A stretch of DNA of 64,000 nucleotides, taken from assembly GCA_003586115.2 (NCBI GenBank), contig QVOM02000116.1, positions 28,125,062 to 28,189,061 of the forward strand, written 5' to 3'. The notes under the pieces were generated by a model. The model was not told the DNA's origin. It saw only the letters and a program-made list of their open reading frames with translations, and did no database searches. Positions within the stretch are counted from its first letter, which is position 1. Every line of letters begins with the position of its first letter. The translations under genes were made by a program, and so were the position numbers. Source of the DNA: Salvator merianae. Its lineage: Eukaryota; Chordata; Lepidosauria; Squamata; Teiidae. Shown in pieces: positions 1-14,100 of the stretch.

Positions 1-2107
1 CAATTTTATTCCTCAGCAGAGAATATATAAAATGGAAACACTTCACAGAATGAATTTTATTTGCAGTCAAACATGGAAGCACATGTTCAAACAGATGCTA
101 TTTGTGCTGTTTCCAAGATGAGCAAAACACAATAAATAAAACTGGAATCCCAATTATTGGAACACTGGGACTTGATCTGATTTTTAATGTTTACTTTCTA
201 AATTCTCTTAAACAGATTTCTGGATTCTATTGGTCTCTACATCAAATCACACAGATTGTACATACCTGAGAATATGCTAGAAAATATATACAGATGAACA
301 AAGAAACTAATTTCAGCAGCAAACCAACATGCCAGAAGCAACTGCCTGTGGAAAAGAGCAACAGTAACACTGAACTCTGGGTGTTAACTTCTTAAAAAAT
401 GTATATCACATAGCAGATAAGAATTTCTTTGTAACAAATCCGTTTACAGAATCTTTTAACTTGTGGGCTTTCCATTTCTTTCCACTGAAGGAAAGAAAAT
501 ACAACTCTGCTTACTGAAGAGATAATCAACATTCCTTTACTTCATTCAAGCACGAATAGTAGCCTATTTAAGCTAGAGTGTAGACAGAGAAAAGGATCAT
601 TAAACCCATAGGATCAGGGACAAAATATATCCACCTTCTGCATGTCACTTCAGTAAGATGCTACATGAACAAATTACCATCCACATCATATCTCAGACTT
701 TGCAAACCTGATCCCTTCCAGCTATTTTGAACAATTATGGTCAGCCGCAGACAAGACTATGTAGTTCAAGCATCAACAAGGTTGCCATGGCAACAGGAGT
801 AAGTTCCAAGCTCTCTCCCTATTAAATGCAAGAGGTTTATTTGTCCTCAACAGCATAATGTAACCAGTGCCTGGCTACATGACATGCAGCAGCATCATAT
901 TCAAAGCATAATCCCAAGATAGTGGAGAAGAAGACAGTTCAAATAAATCATCAAAAAGATCATCAGAAAAAAAACAGTACAAGAGTGGGGACACATCAGA
1001 TGATAAAAAGGTAAGGGAAAATGTTTAAGAATACTGTAGAAATCACAGTTTTCTCCCATGGATCCTTTTACTGAAATAAATTCTTTCTGTACTGGGCAGT
1101 GACCTGGCCTACAGAGTTTGCTAGGGCTCTGTCTTCCACATGCTAGTGTGGTCTAGCAGAGGTCAAACCACCCCAGACAATTCTGTCTGCACTGGACAGA
1201 ACTATGGAGCAGGATACAGCACTGCATTCCACTTCACCGGTGGACTTGTTAAAAGTAGTCTACCAGAGGACTACTGACAGAGTACTAGTCCATGAAGGCT
1301 GTGTTAACAGCAGTCTATGTGGGCTAGTATACCAGGTCCAGCCCCCTTTCAGCTGGACATCCAAAAATGATGCTGGAAATCCATTGCTCCTGGGTGTGTG
1401 ACTAAAGCAACCCCAACTGAAAACTTTGAAACCCCATTTGGGGACTTTGAAGTTCCTGCTGGTGACTTCAAATGCCAGAAACAATGCGGACAGTTCTTAG
1501 AGCAGACTACTCATACTTGGCCCACCATGGGCTGGGTTACATAGCCCATGCCATGCATAAAGAGTCATAATCTCACTCAAGAAGGAAATGAGCCATCAGA
1601 GATGACACAAATTAATCAATTATCTCTTCTTGATGGACATAATTAAGTCAAATCTCTCCCCTTCCCCATCCCACATCCTTCCACAAGTTCACAATTCCTA
1701 GTACATAGTCCTACTAAAATAAATATATGGCATGATTTTTAAAGAAGTTCCCATCATTTTCTGTCCAACAAAATAGCAAGAGCTTAATGTACGCAGACGG
1801 TTAAATACTGAAGATAACAACGCATATGTAGGCTAGCCTTCCAATTAGAATTCCACCTTTTCTTATCATTTTCTCCTTGCAAACTCTTATTTTAGCATTG
1901 TTTAGTTTGCCTTATTTTGTTTTGAGCTGTTAGATCAACCCACCTGAGCAGAGTGCTTTCCCATCTGCTCTCTAGAAGAGCTGTTTAACTATTAATAAAT
2001 CATGTGCTATGCATTATAGTGTTACCTGGAATTGAAAAATATAACTGAATGCTAGAAAATATTGTTGCATACCAAAGACGTTCTACGAAAAAGGAAAGCA
2101 TACTTAC
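1..2107. other. CASD1 intron 12 (partial), no gene
   Basis: AT-rich intron sequence. The part at about 1080-1500 has the GC-richer look and internal motifs of the inverted-repeat element family described at 19853, but clear ends were not found. No exon 13 was seen. Confidence 0.6.
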
Positions 2108-5100
2108 CATTGGCTTTCTTCTGGACTATCTGAGGCCAGAGAGCTAATGTAACATATATGATCATAAACCAGAATGTGACTAGAGGAACAAAGTAATAGA
2201 ACTGGTAAGACCGATCCATCACTATACACAACACCACAACCAAGAAGTTCAGTCGAAATAAAACCTATTGGAGAAGAAAAAGAACTTATGCTTAATAAAG
2301 AATGAAAAATTATGTTTACATGCCCATTTTAAGAAAACCATTCTCCCTACAAAGCAGAAGACACTCATATTCTTAATTACTTTTACAATAGGATACTCAA
2401 GTAACATTTTTTACTGGTAACATGAAAATGTAAAGTATAAGGTTACAGCTCAAATGGTATCTTGCATGTGCCTGAGTCTGACTAGAAGACTTACAGCCTG
2501 AAAAAAACTAAAGGGAAAGGATCAAAAGGCATCATATCCCCAAACTGGTCAATAGCAGGCCCTGCCTTCCGAGACAGGTGAACAGCTGGGCTATCTTTGT
2601 CACAAAAAGTGGCACCAAAAGCAGACACGATGGTTGTCAGGATCCGAATTGACTTGGGGATCCAAAACAGTCAATTAAGAGGTCCCTGAATAGGTCTGTG
2701 CCACTGACTTTGGGATTTAACTGCCGTGTCACATTCTTTTAGTCCCCTCTAGCGCTAGCAAGAAATGCTTGCTGGTTCTGGCTTCTCCTATCTCTTGTAG
2801 CTATATAAAGGCCTTCCCATGCTACAGAGTAAATATGTAACACTTTCTAGAAGGCACAATGCCCAAAGTTGTAACGTAACATGTTAGCTTTCAACTAGAG
2901 ATATGCAAGCCACTGTCTAATGGTTCGTAAGCCATTTGAGTCAGTCGTGCCCCTTTTCATGAAAGCCATGTTTGTTAGGTAAAACACCAAACCAATTTAG
3001 CCCTGGATGTAAAGGAACTAAGGGAAGCACCTGGAAGTCCCTTCTGACCTTCTTCAGAGCTGAGTGAGGGGAGTGGCCATATATCACTACACCAGACCAA
3101 GTGAGGATGTCATAGCACAGCCTGATGAGATTTTGGTAATGGTTGAAGAACACCTGGCAGGCACACAAGTGTAGGGCACACAATGACATAATTGATGATG
3201 CTATAATATGCTCCCACCCACTCCTGGCTTTGAAAGAGAACAGGAGGGGCATCCAAGAGTGTAAAGCAAGCTGGTGTACTTGCTTCGTTCCCATAGCTTT
3301 AGTACTGACTTTGCTATGTGTTCCATGTAGCAAACTCAGTCCTTGTGTAAGAGGAACATGGCTGCCTTGAATGGCTTATGAACCATATAAGCCAGTGGCA
3401 GGCATGTGCACAAATGCAACAAGGCCAGTTTGATTCACAGCAAACCTGAACCATCCAGGGAAACGTTTGATCCCAAATCTAAAAACTGGCCAGTGGGTTT
3501 GTTGAATGGTTCACAAAAATCCCCAATCATGACCCAACCTCTCCCCCTTCCTCCTCGCCCCATCACACCTCTCTCAATCATGCTGTGTCATTCTCCTTTT
3601 CCTTGATCACAGCCCAGCTTCTCCCTACTTCCCCAGTTGTGCCCTGCCATCCCACAGGTTGCCCCTTCTTCCCTGATTACATTCTGCCATCCCCAGGCCA
3701 TGCCCAGAGGCCCCCCTTATTTCTCAGTCACGCTTTGCCATCCTTAGGTTGTGCTCCAGCATCTCCCCCATTTCCCAACTGCATCTCACCATCCTGGATT
3801 ATGCTCTTGCCTCTCCCTCCTTTCCTGACTGAGTCCTGTCAAGCCCTGAGTCATGTCCCAGTAATTTTGAGCAGTGTGAGCGGGAATGTAGACTGACAGA
3901 CCGTTTGTCAAATTCCCTCCCAGTTAGTTTCATTTTTGAACCAAACACCAAATTTTCAGCAGGGTTCAGTCTAAAAATGAACCTCATAAGTTCCTCCCCT
4001 CATTTTGGGATGAACCTAGTTAATACTGAAATGGTTTGGCACATCCCTACTTTCAACAGGTTTATTCAGCAGTCTTTAATTACCCCAGATACTTGTAAGA
4101 AATGTAGCATTTTTCTTTTTTTTTTTAAGCTTTATCTCAGTTGTAGGTCATTATAATCATTGACTATTGCTCCCTAACAGAGTGTCACCAACTGAAGGTA
4201 TCTTTCATGAGAAAAACAAAAAAACAAAATCCTTTGGGCTCAGACAGTAGGACCCCAACTGCATTCTGGAGCCCAAACAGTAAATATGAGGTATTACTTA
4301 AGTTGAAGATAGCACTAATATTTTCATTTCCAAGACTCCAACTAAATAGCTTTAATAATCAGACTCCTGAAGAACATAAAGTGAAAATTCATTTGTTCTT
4401 GACAACAAATGCTTGCCATTTCTTGATTCTACTATCGCTTGTATCTATACAAAGGCCATTCCCATACTACAGAGTAAATATGAAACAGTCTCTTAATAAT
4501 ATTCTTATAATGGGTTTTTAATGTATTTTATGCTTTTGATTTATTTATTTTTCTTCTTTATTTTGTTGTTCACCACACTGAAACTTATAGAATTATAGAA
4601 ATCTTAATAAACAAGCATAAAATAAAGACAAACAACAGGAGATTCATAGATAAGAATCATCTTGGGAAAGGACAACAAATACATCATCAGTAAAGGGAAA
4701 GCAAGCTGGCTAATAACTGATATGCTTCATATTTGGTTGCCTTGGAAGAAATGAACTGTGAGCAGCTGTTGTCAAATGAGTTTGTTTACCCCAATTACAT
4801 GTTCTGACATGGTCTAACTGAGAAGATGTTTACCATTTTAAATGAGAAAAACATGATCTTGGCATGTAGGGAGAGTGATTATTTAATGGGTAGTAGCCAT
4901 TAGATACCTGAAATATTTGCTGTTGTGATTACTACCATATAGTCCATGTGTTTTAAAATATCTAACTCTGAACAGAAGATGGAACTTTAGTACTACAATA
5001 CACTGAATTTTAACTATTTTGTTGGACTTTTTGTTTATCAGAAAACTCATATGCTTAAATGAAGCAGACAAGGTGATTTTGGAGGTTTACAAGTTAGTTT

Positions 5101-8100
5101 TACTAATAAACAGTATATATTTTTGTTCCTATAAGGATATGCATCTCTTATCCTTAGTGCTTAGTTTTTCACAATATGGAGAAGACAAGTATAAAACAAA
5201 GCACTAAGGCTTTTCTCCTATATCCCTGGACAATTTATGTAAGATCTTGGCCTTAAGCTCAGAGTTAAGGGAGGAGGGGCTGGTAAAGTATGCAGCTGCT
5301 GTGCTAATCTAGAAGAGAGCCAACTTCAGGCCTGTGATAAACAAGAGGTGAATTATACTAATGCCATTGCCCAAGACAGTTACAAGATAAAAATCTATAG
5401 TCAATATATGCACATGAGTAGTAAAAGACTTTACTAAGTAAATGACTGGAAAACCCCTGTGTGTAAGCTGGCATCTGACAGTCTTGAAGTCCTATTTCTT
5501 TGTTGTTTTCTTTCTCCTGGTGCTTGTTGCTTTCTTTGTGAAAGACTTGTCACTCTGAAGATCTTTGGATAGGCAGAAACGGCAGTCCAGAAGCAACTGT
5601 GTTTTCCCATGCTTTATAACTTCCTTCGAAGCCTTACCTAATAGTTTCTAAGGGATTATCTGCATGTTGCACACTATTCTGCGCTGCACTGGCCCACTCC
5701 AGGCAACCAGGTCCAAGGTGGGCTAGGTTGCCACTAGAGCAATCTAAGGGCTGTCTGCTTTATGCACAGCCCAGCCCACATTTGGAGGCTGGGAATGATA
5801 TTCCTGGCCTCTGAAGTCGCGAGACAGGGCTGTTTTGGCTGGGTATCCAGAAGCAGCCCATTTCTGGGTACTTGGAGAAATGGTGCTAGACCGCTGCCCA
5901 TGTGGCATGTGCCTGCAGGCTGCTTATCCAGTGTATCTGCTAGAATGCTGTGTGGACTGCTTGCAAGCAGTCCATGCTTAGAGCAGGCTAGAGCACCATC
6001 GTTATTCTATAGCCTATTCTGATGCCTGGTCCTGTGCAGATGAATTGGTCTACCAGGAGGGTGGGCATGGTCACCTAGTAAACTGATCCACTGTGTGGAT
6101 CAAGTGTTGCAGGATGTCTCCTGAGCAGGTTTGCCAGCTCAGTGTGGACACAGCCTAAATCACAGTAAGAGAACAAAAATTTAGACCAGAGGACAACAGG
6201 GTAGTGCTTGAGGGCTTGTTTGTCTGTTAATTATATATGTTTGTTGTTCCACCCTTTAGTGAAAGGGGCATTATAAATAAACATTGTTGTTGTTGTTAAT
6301 CATGCTGTAACACCCCCACACAGAAAACTCCTGGGCCAACTCATCTATTATCGAGGAGGAAAAAATAGAATGGTATGCACCTCATGTCCTCAAATGTTTG
6401 AAGAAGCCTCTCAAATGTGACTGCCCTAAGACTGATTTTAGAATAGACCATAAAGTACCTATCTTGAAACACCTCAAAAACAATGTAGCAATTGCTAGAC
6501 ACCAACACAGATTTGTCAGGAAGTCATGTCATGGCTAACCCTATTTCTTTGTTTAATTAGGGAAACTGCCATAATAGATTGAAAGAATGTAATAAATGTT
6601 TATCTGGGCCTCAGCATTCTACTAAGCAAGCTAATGAAGAATAGGACAGATTTTTAATCAGTAAGATCCACAGGTGGTTTAAAATTATATTCAAATTGCT
6701 TCTTACCTGACATACTCTATGAATGCCAAAATCTCCTTTAATCCAGAAGTATGAGAAATGGCCATAGCCCGTTTGGAACAGATATGCAGCAACTAATACG
6801 CGGATGTGCATGTACACAGGCAGAAACTATCAATAAAAATGTAAAAGTACTTTTAAAAAAATAAAGTAATTCTAATATTTTGAAACCAACTGAATAATAA
6901 AATTCTGGGAAATGAGAATGGTGTTTCTCCTCATACTGTTTTAGCTTCGTAAGACTCATATAAACAGGATTCTAAGACTCAGTGTACACACAGACACTCT
7001 CACACACTGCTCCCTATTCTACCTTCTGCAAATTTTCAACTAAGAACTGACCAACTGTTCTATAGATAAAAAGGCAGACATCTTAATTTATAGATATGCA
7101 TGAATACCGATACTATAGCTGTTGCAGTGTACAGTTCTGCACCTTTAACCCAAAGCTATAAGGGTAATGAAAGTACACTACCATTAACATCCAATGTCCT
7201 ATGGGCTGCAGAACTAATCCAAAAATTACAATTGAAGAGAATCGGAATAAGGGCACTTCTGACCGCTCCTCAGCTGAACCCAGATAAATATAATTGAAAA
7301 TCAGGTTCACATAACTGAAGGCTTAACCAGCAGTATCATGAGGGTAATTGAAAGGGGGATCGCTTTGACTGGAAGAATCCTTTTGATTTCCTCAGATCAA
7401 ACCTTAACCTGTACTGGACCAAAATGTGGTTCAGGATATCAAAAGAAGACCCTCATTCCTCCTTCAGTGGCCACTTGGAATGATGCATGAGCAGAGCACC
7501 TGCTGGAGTTATCCCTGCAATAATGCATTGGCTGGTCAGAATTTTTTGCCAGTGCATTTAAAAACATCTTGGCAAGTGGTAAAATAAAGTTCCTACCTGC
7601 CTGAACACTACTACCTCAAATTCTCTATGACTACTCACCTCTACCAGTTCCTCTTCAGTCTGAGAATCATTGAGTCATAGTTTGATAAGCTTTACAAGGC
7701 ATTATACAAACCATGATATAACTTCTGCATTATATTTAATTATTTCAGTCACATCTCCAAATAATTAAAAATTATCACGGCAAGAAAACACAAGGAAATT
7801 GAATACTCACTTCTAGGAAAAGTGCATCTTTCAAAACCAAATAAACCCAACAACTTTATTATAGTAGATTGACTTTTTACCTCAGTGGTAAGCAACAGAA
7901 ACTTATTTCTGCTGCAAAATACTGTTAAAAATTAAAAGAACCAACTTACAGTGCTTGCTCCAGAAACATGATAGATCAAAATGACAAGTTGCATCCAGCC
8001 TTTCCATTCATCTGTTTGATCTCTATTTAACACTTTTGTCTATATAAAATAAAAAAGAGCATTGTTATTAACTTAGTAAAGCAGGTATCTACAAAACAAA

Positions 8101-11100
8101 GAAATAATAATCTATGGGGCAAATAGATCTGAAACTATAGGGGCAATGGGTGAGGAAGAATTGTAGTTTTATTTTACTGTACTGTATTTTACTCTTTTTA
8201 TTAATTGTACCCCACCTTGGGACCATATGATGAAGGGTGGAATATAAATAACTTCAAATAAATAGTTACAATGTCTATATGTCACATTCCACAAATAGAT
8301 TGAACTGTGCAGAGAGATTCACAGAATTTGCAGTTACTAGACCTTTCTGCTTCTCACGATACAGTGACACAGATTGTAATATGTTGTTCTAGAAACTCAG
8401 ACAAAAGTGGTTTCAGATGAAGTGCAAAGAGCAAATAAAAAATAAGCTTAGATATATTCAGATTTAGAGGGCTTGTGACTCAGAACTATAGGCTCTTAAG
8501 TTGTTTTCAACTAAGAAAAAATAAGCATTACATTTTCCCAGATGCAACCAGTTTATTTCAATGGCTCCAGAATGTAATCTGTGTGCTTACATGGAAGAAA
8601 GTCCAATTCAGTTCAACAGGATTTGTTATCTGCACAAGGTTTCTATTTTTTCATTTTATTCAAGGTTTCATTGCTGCTTAAAAATGGTAGCAGCAAAGAG
8701 GGACCAGGGAACATAAGCCTTTAAAATGGGTTGCCTTAAGCACTATTCAAGTTCATTTTAACTCTGGACTTTAATTAAAACACGAAACAACAGAAGCAGT
8801 AACTTACCTCTTTTGTATTTTCAGTATAAAATACTCCTAGCACCAGGATATAAATGATTGGTATGAAAAAAGATGAGTGAGTATAAAACTTGTTTTCTTT
8901 CATAAAGAGGTTTGCTCTGTCACAAAGATAGAAATAACCCATGATCAAACCAAGTTTGCATAAACATTGCAAGAGTGTCTCTAGAGTAGAAAGTGCTGGA
9001 ATATTAGTGGCAGGTTTCTTTTCCTCTCCACTTTCTGTATCTGTGCATGGCTTGTTCTTTCGGTGATGGTTACGACGAATTAGAACCAGAATTAAATATC
9101 CAATTACAGAGGAAGCAAAAAAGCAAAAGGCTAGTTTCTGTATATATGTGACAGGAGGTGGAGGCTGACAGCATGAACCATCAATCGGCTTCATAATCTT
9201 GTTGCAGTAGATGTTATATAGAATCATTGCACTCTGTCCAGAGAAAAATACCATTTCAGTCACTGACATTTTGTACTTGTATGTTTCATTTTATCCAAAC
9301 AAACAAAAGTAAAAGGACAAGCTGATACAAAGGACTGTTGGTTATATATATATAAGAATTTCTTTAATAATTCCATTGAAAAGACAGTACTAAGGACACA
9401 TGGAGTTGAAAAAGAAATCCTTATCTCCCGGTCAGCCATGGCTCCTGAGGCCAAGCCCTGAGGCCAAGCCCTGAGGCCCCCTACCGATCTTGCTAAGAAA
9501 GCAATTCACCAGGAACATATGGGAAAGTGACGGCATGGGCCAGTTGTGCCTCCTCAACCACCACTGCCTTTTCTCTTGGCTTAGGCAGACCTACTACATC
9601 TTCTCCTCAGGCCACCCAGAGAAAAGTGAGAGCAGAGTTGCCTCACCCACTGCCCTGTTGCAAGCTTCCAGAACAGACTGCCCTTTCTAGCAGTCAACCA
9701 GAAACTTAGTGTGCTACTCTTATCCAAGCAAGAAACTGTGAGCTGTAGTTTTGGGCTGGTCAAAAGATTCTTAGGACCCACACCCAGGATCCCTACCCAG
9801 GCACCCTTGCCTGATCCATGGCTTCTGCAGTTTGTAGCAAGACTCTCTCCTTTGTCCCCAAGCACTGCTTCAAATTCCCTCTCCCAGCTGCGCAGCAGTA
9901 GGAAAAAACAGACAGTGCCAAACTATGGCTTGGCATTCCGTATGAGCATGACCCATTGAAGGAATCCAAACAGCACTTCTGTGAAATAGCTCCTGAAGGA
10001 CAGTGGTCTGTTTAGCGCCAATCTAATGAGCTAATATGAAATAAGAACACAGGATTTTTCACACAGCCTGTGAACTATTGTGAGACACCACCTGTCCCTT
10101 TGGGTCTTTTAGCACTGGGCAGTATTACATGATCCAGTTTTAACCTCTGCCATCCACATGCTAGTGCTGCATAGCAGTATCCAATCCCCAATCAAGCTTC
10201 ATTCACTGGAAAGTCAAAGTCTCGGTGCTGCATCCGAGAAGGGCAAGAGCTAGAGCATGTGGACAGACTTGTTCCGCTCCAGCTGCAACTCATCCCAGCT
10301 TGGGATGGGTTGCTTGTTCCAGGATGGCATGACCTGTCCTGTACTCGAACAGGCATGTGCAGAAAGGGGCTTTTAAGCTCAGAGAATGCTGTACAGTATT
10401 TAACAAAACAAAATCAAGACTTTTGTATTAATTTCTCTAGAAATTTCAGAGCTTTTTTCAGTTTTGTATAAAAACACTGGAAATTTAAATTATCGATATC
10501 ATCCAGCTTTGCAAAACACAACTTGCAAATATTTTTTCATGTAACTGTTGAAGTAAGGCTCTGAAAAATGTAGAAAGAAAGAAAGCAAACCAAAACAAAT
10601 CAGAAAGGTTGTACAAATGGCCAAATTTCCAAACTTTCTCAATTATATTTCATAAACATGATTCCCTATAAGATAGTACTCACTGTTTCTATGCTTGATT
10701 CAGGAAGATGTATACCATCTGACGATTGAATGATAGTTTCTTCCGCTATTAGTCTAGTTACACTGAAGATTTTTACTTTAGCTTTTGAATTTTTCATACT
10801 GCTGTTCAGAATACTGATTGCTGCTTCATTGTAGGCTTCAATTTTCTCATTAGTAATCATTTTCCTGCTTTCACTCAACATATCTTCATAAACTGGATCT
10901 GAATTGAAAACAACATTGGATTTTAAAAAAAAGAGGAATAAGTACTCAACCAACTGGGCATATGGCTTTTAATGATGTGGTGGTCCACTGCAATAAACCA
11001 TCCTGTGGCCGTTCTTTTGATAGCAGTGGCTACTACTTAATTTGCTGCAAGGAAAACAGGCAAGTTATTCCTGTACCACAGATGATATAATAATGAAGAG

Positions 11101-14100
11101 AACACTCAGACCTGTGTCTTCATGTGGCCTTTCACGTGCTTACACATGCAAAAAACATTAACAAGAAGGTCTCTCCAGGCTGCCACTTGAAATTACAACT
11201 TCGGAGACTTTCCAGTCAGTCAATCTGCTATACAGTAGTCAGCTAGGCTACTTCCAAAAAAGCTGTCAATTATCTCCGTAACATCTGTTCAGATATCATG
11301 GGCATGTGAGGCTCTTTCTATTAAGAAATGTATTTTCCCACAAACTGAGGCATGGAGTTATTAGTGGCTCTGGTAACAATGTAGGACAAGCTTCAGCTGT
11401 TGCTTTTGGAATATATCTTAGAAAAGTACTGGGGCAAATATTCAGTTTGGACTTGGAAGTGATGCAGTTATTAATCCTCAACTAATTGATTTAATTCACC
11501 ATATGACTCAACAGTTATACCCTGCATGTTATTTTACCTTGTAAGACCCAGTAGACCTCACTGCTCTTTGCAAGTTTTTCCAGAAGAGGGGCAATTGAGG
11601 TGATGTTGATCTTATACTGCGTGAGGGCTTCACTGCTGCCATTATGAATTCTGATGGACCACTAGAAGAGTTTAAACAGTGCAAGTCATTATTCGTACTT
11701 GAGCTCTATAAAATCCAAACAGCAAATCTGCACACAAAAATTTTAAGTTGTTTCAGAAATCTGGATGACATCTGAGATACTAAAAAACTGCCTACTTTTC
11801 ATTCAATTAGATGGAACCCACAGCACATATTACCAATTTCTCTACAAGTCATGGTGCACTGTGTAATATTCCACCTACAAAGAGATAATAAGAAGGTATT
11901 TTGTGCTAGGGTACCTGCTCAGATAATGAACATCATTTTTTTTTTTAGAGAAATGTATTTGTTGGAAAGATCTGGTTGACACAAAGCAAGCAGCAGGTTA
12001 GTTCAGGAAGGAAGGAAATAATTAAAACTGAAGACTATAGTTTTAGTTTTCATTAGATAATTATATGAATTACTATATGAACAGCTTACCACTGCAGCTC
12101 CTGCCACAATGATGTGAGGCTTTGGAGAGGAACCCTATAAGAAGGTAAAAGACAGTTATTTCACTGCTTTCACAAAGACTATGAATTATCAAATGTCCTT
12201 CAAAAACATTTAACTATTCAAATTAAATGCATGCTATTATGCAATGAAATGTCATTTTAAAAAGAACTAGTTTAAAGTATATACAAATCATGTTATTATG
12301 GCTTTGGAAGTAATCAGGTTTGTCTGCTGTCTGTAGCATACAAGCCTGCCAAGGGAGCTGGACTAACAAACCTGGCCCTCTGTGAAGATGAAGGGAAGGT
12401 GAATGCTGACAGACATTACAGGTAGAACTCACTTGCCTCTACTGCTCTTCTCACCCCCCTCAATTTCATTTCCAGACTACAGGCTTGGCTAGAACCATGG
12501 AAAAGCCCAGAAGCCCCACGACTGACATCACTATGAAGCCTGCATGGGCCTGCTGCCTCCCAGTTACAAAGCTGTCTAACTGGGAAGCAAAGCTAGGAGA
12601 GCAACAGAGGCAGGTGTGTCCTACCTGTAATCTCCATCAGTGCTCACCTTCCCCTCACCTTCTTCAAGGGCCAGGCTTGTTAGGTGCTGTTCCTTACAAA
12701 ATCTCTTTGACAGGTTCATACACTGCAAACAACATATGAGCCTGTTTGATGCATAAGCCTACTAAAGTACGCCTTCAGCTCACATTTATTTCATTTCAAG
12801 ATCTAAAATTCCAGCGTTTTTTCCTAAGGGAAGGACCTGGTAAATTATAAATTTATTTTTTGACTTTATTTATTTAAAACATTTACATACCGCTTCTCAT
12901 TAAAAAAAAAAAAATCAAAAAATTATTTACAGGAATATTAAAAGCAAGGGTAAAATTACATAAACACACACACATAAATCATTTAAAACCATTAAAACAC
13001 ATTAAAAACTGGATGCGTCAGGGAGGAGAATAAAGTTTGACACAGAAAATGCTTGGGTACAGAGCTAAGATTTGAAAAGATACCTAAAAGCTGTAAATGC
13101 AGGAGGGAGGATGTTCCACAGGGAAGCTGCTACTGTGGGCCATCATAAGATGGCACATCCTGGTTGTTAACTAGCAACCAGTACAACTGCTGTGTGCCCA
13201 AACAGGTACCCCACTCAACAATCTGGCCAATGAGTTTTTCCCTGGTTGGAGCTTCTGGACAGATCCAAAGGTCATATACAGAACATTACAGGAGTCTATA
13301 TGTGAGGTTACCAGGGCCGAGCCATTCTTGTCCAGGTAAAGGAATAACTGTTATACCAGCCAAAGCTGGCAGTAAGCACTCCTGATCACAGAGGCCATCT
13401 AAGCCACCAGAGACACAGGGCCTTTCCATTCTTACCGGTGAACTAGTACAGTGTGAGGCCTAGACTCCTTCTGGGCCTCTCTCTTCCACACTCTGATGTG
13501 GAACAGAGAGGTCATGTTCCCTGCTAGGACACACTGTATGTACTGAACAGAGCGTAGTCCAGTCTAGACCGGGACAGCAGTAGAACTTTTCAAAAAGGTC
13601 TAGCGCAGTCTACGGCGACTAAACCAACCCAGGGAGACACACAGAAGAGTGTATGTCTCCATGGGCTAGTTTAGCAGGAGGACCCATTTTGATAGTGCAC
13701 CAAATTGTGTCACCAACGGACCCCCCTAGGGCTCTAAGGTCAGAAATTTTATTCCTAGACATTAGAGCCCTCGCAGTTGGCTATGAACCTTGTATGAGCT
13801 TTGGAGCAATGCGGGGACTGTGCTGGAGGGGGGCAGAAAAATACATCCAGTCCTTCTGCACACTGGAAAAAGAGAGTATGTACAGCTAAGGTCTAGCTTG
13901 CACCTTTTATTTACTGTATCAAAATTAAGTCTGAAATTAGAAAAGCCGAATGTTGTTTTCCACTGACCTGTAAGAACAAAATATGATATAAACAGTTTGC
14001 CCATAAAACTCACTTCAGTCCAAGACTTGATAAGTTGCTTCATAGAGCCATTGACTTCTGGATGCCACAGAAAATCCTGAGTGGAAAAGCACTGTTACTG

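Noticed and set aside
1..2107. Search for CASD1 exon 13
   Set aside because: No acceptor followed by codons for the expected NCFWHFG segment was found, so the exon is taken to be outside the window.
3585..3896. Plus-strand Pro/Ser/Leu-rich frame
   Set aside because: It lies inside the hAT element in a pyrimidine-rich tract. The composition explains the open frame.
10075..10410. Possible further MITE with CCCTTTGGGTC and GCAGAAAGGGGC ends
   Set aside because: The two ends do not pair well and no target duplication is visible. Left as unclassified intron sequence.
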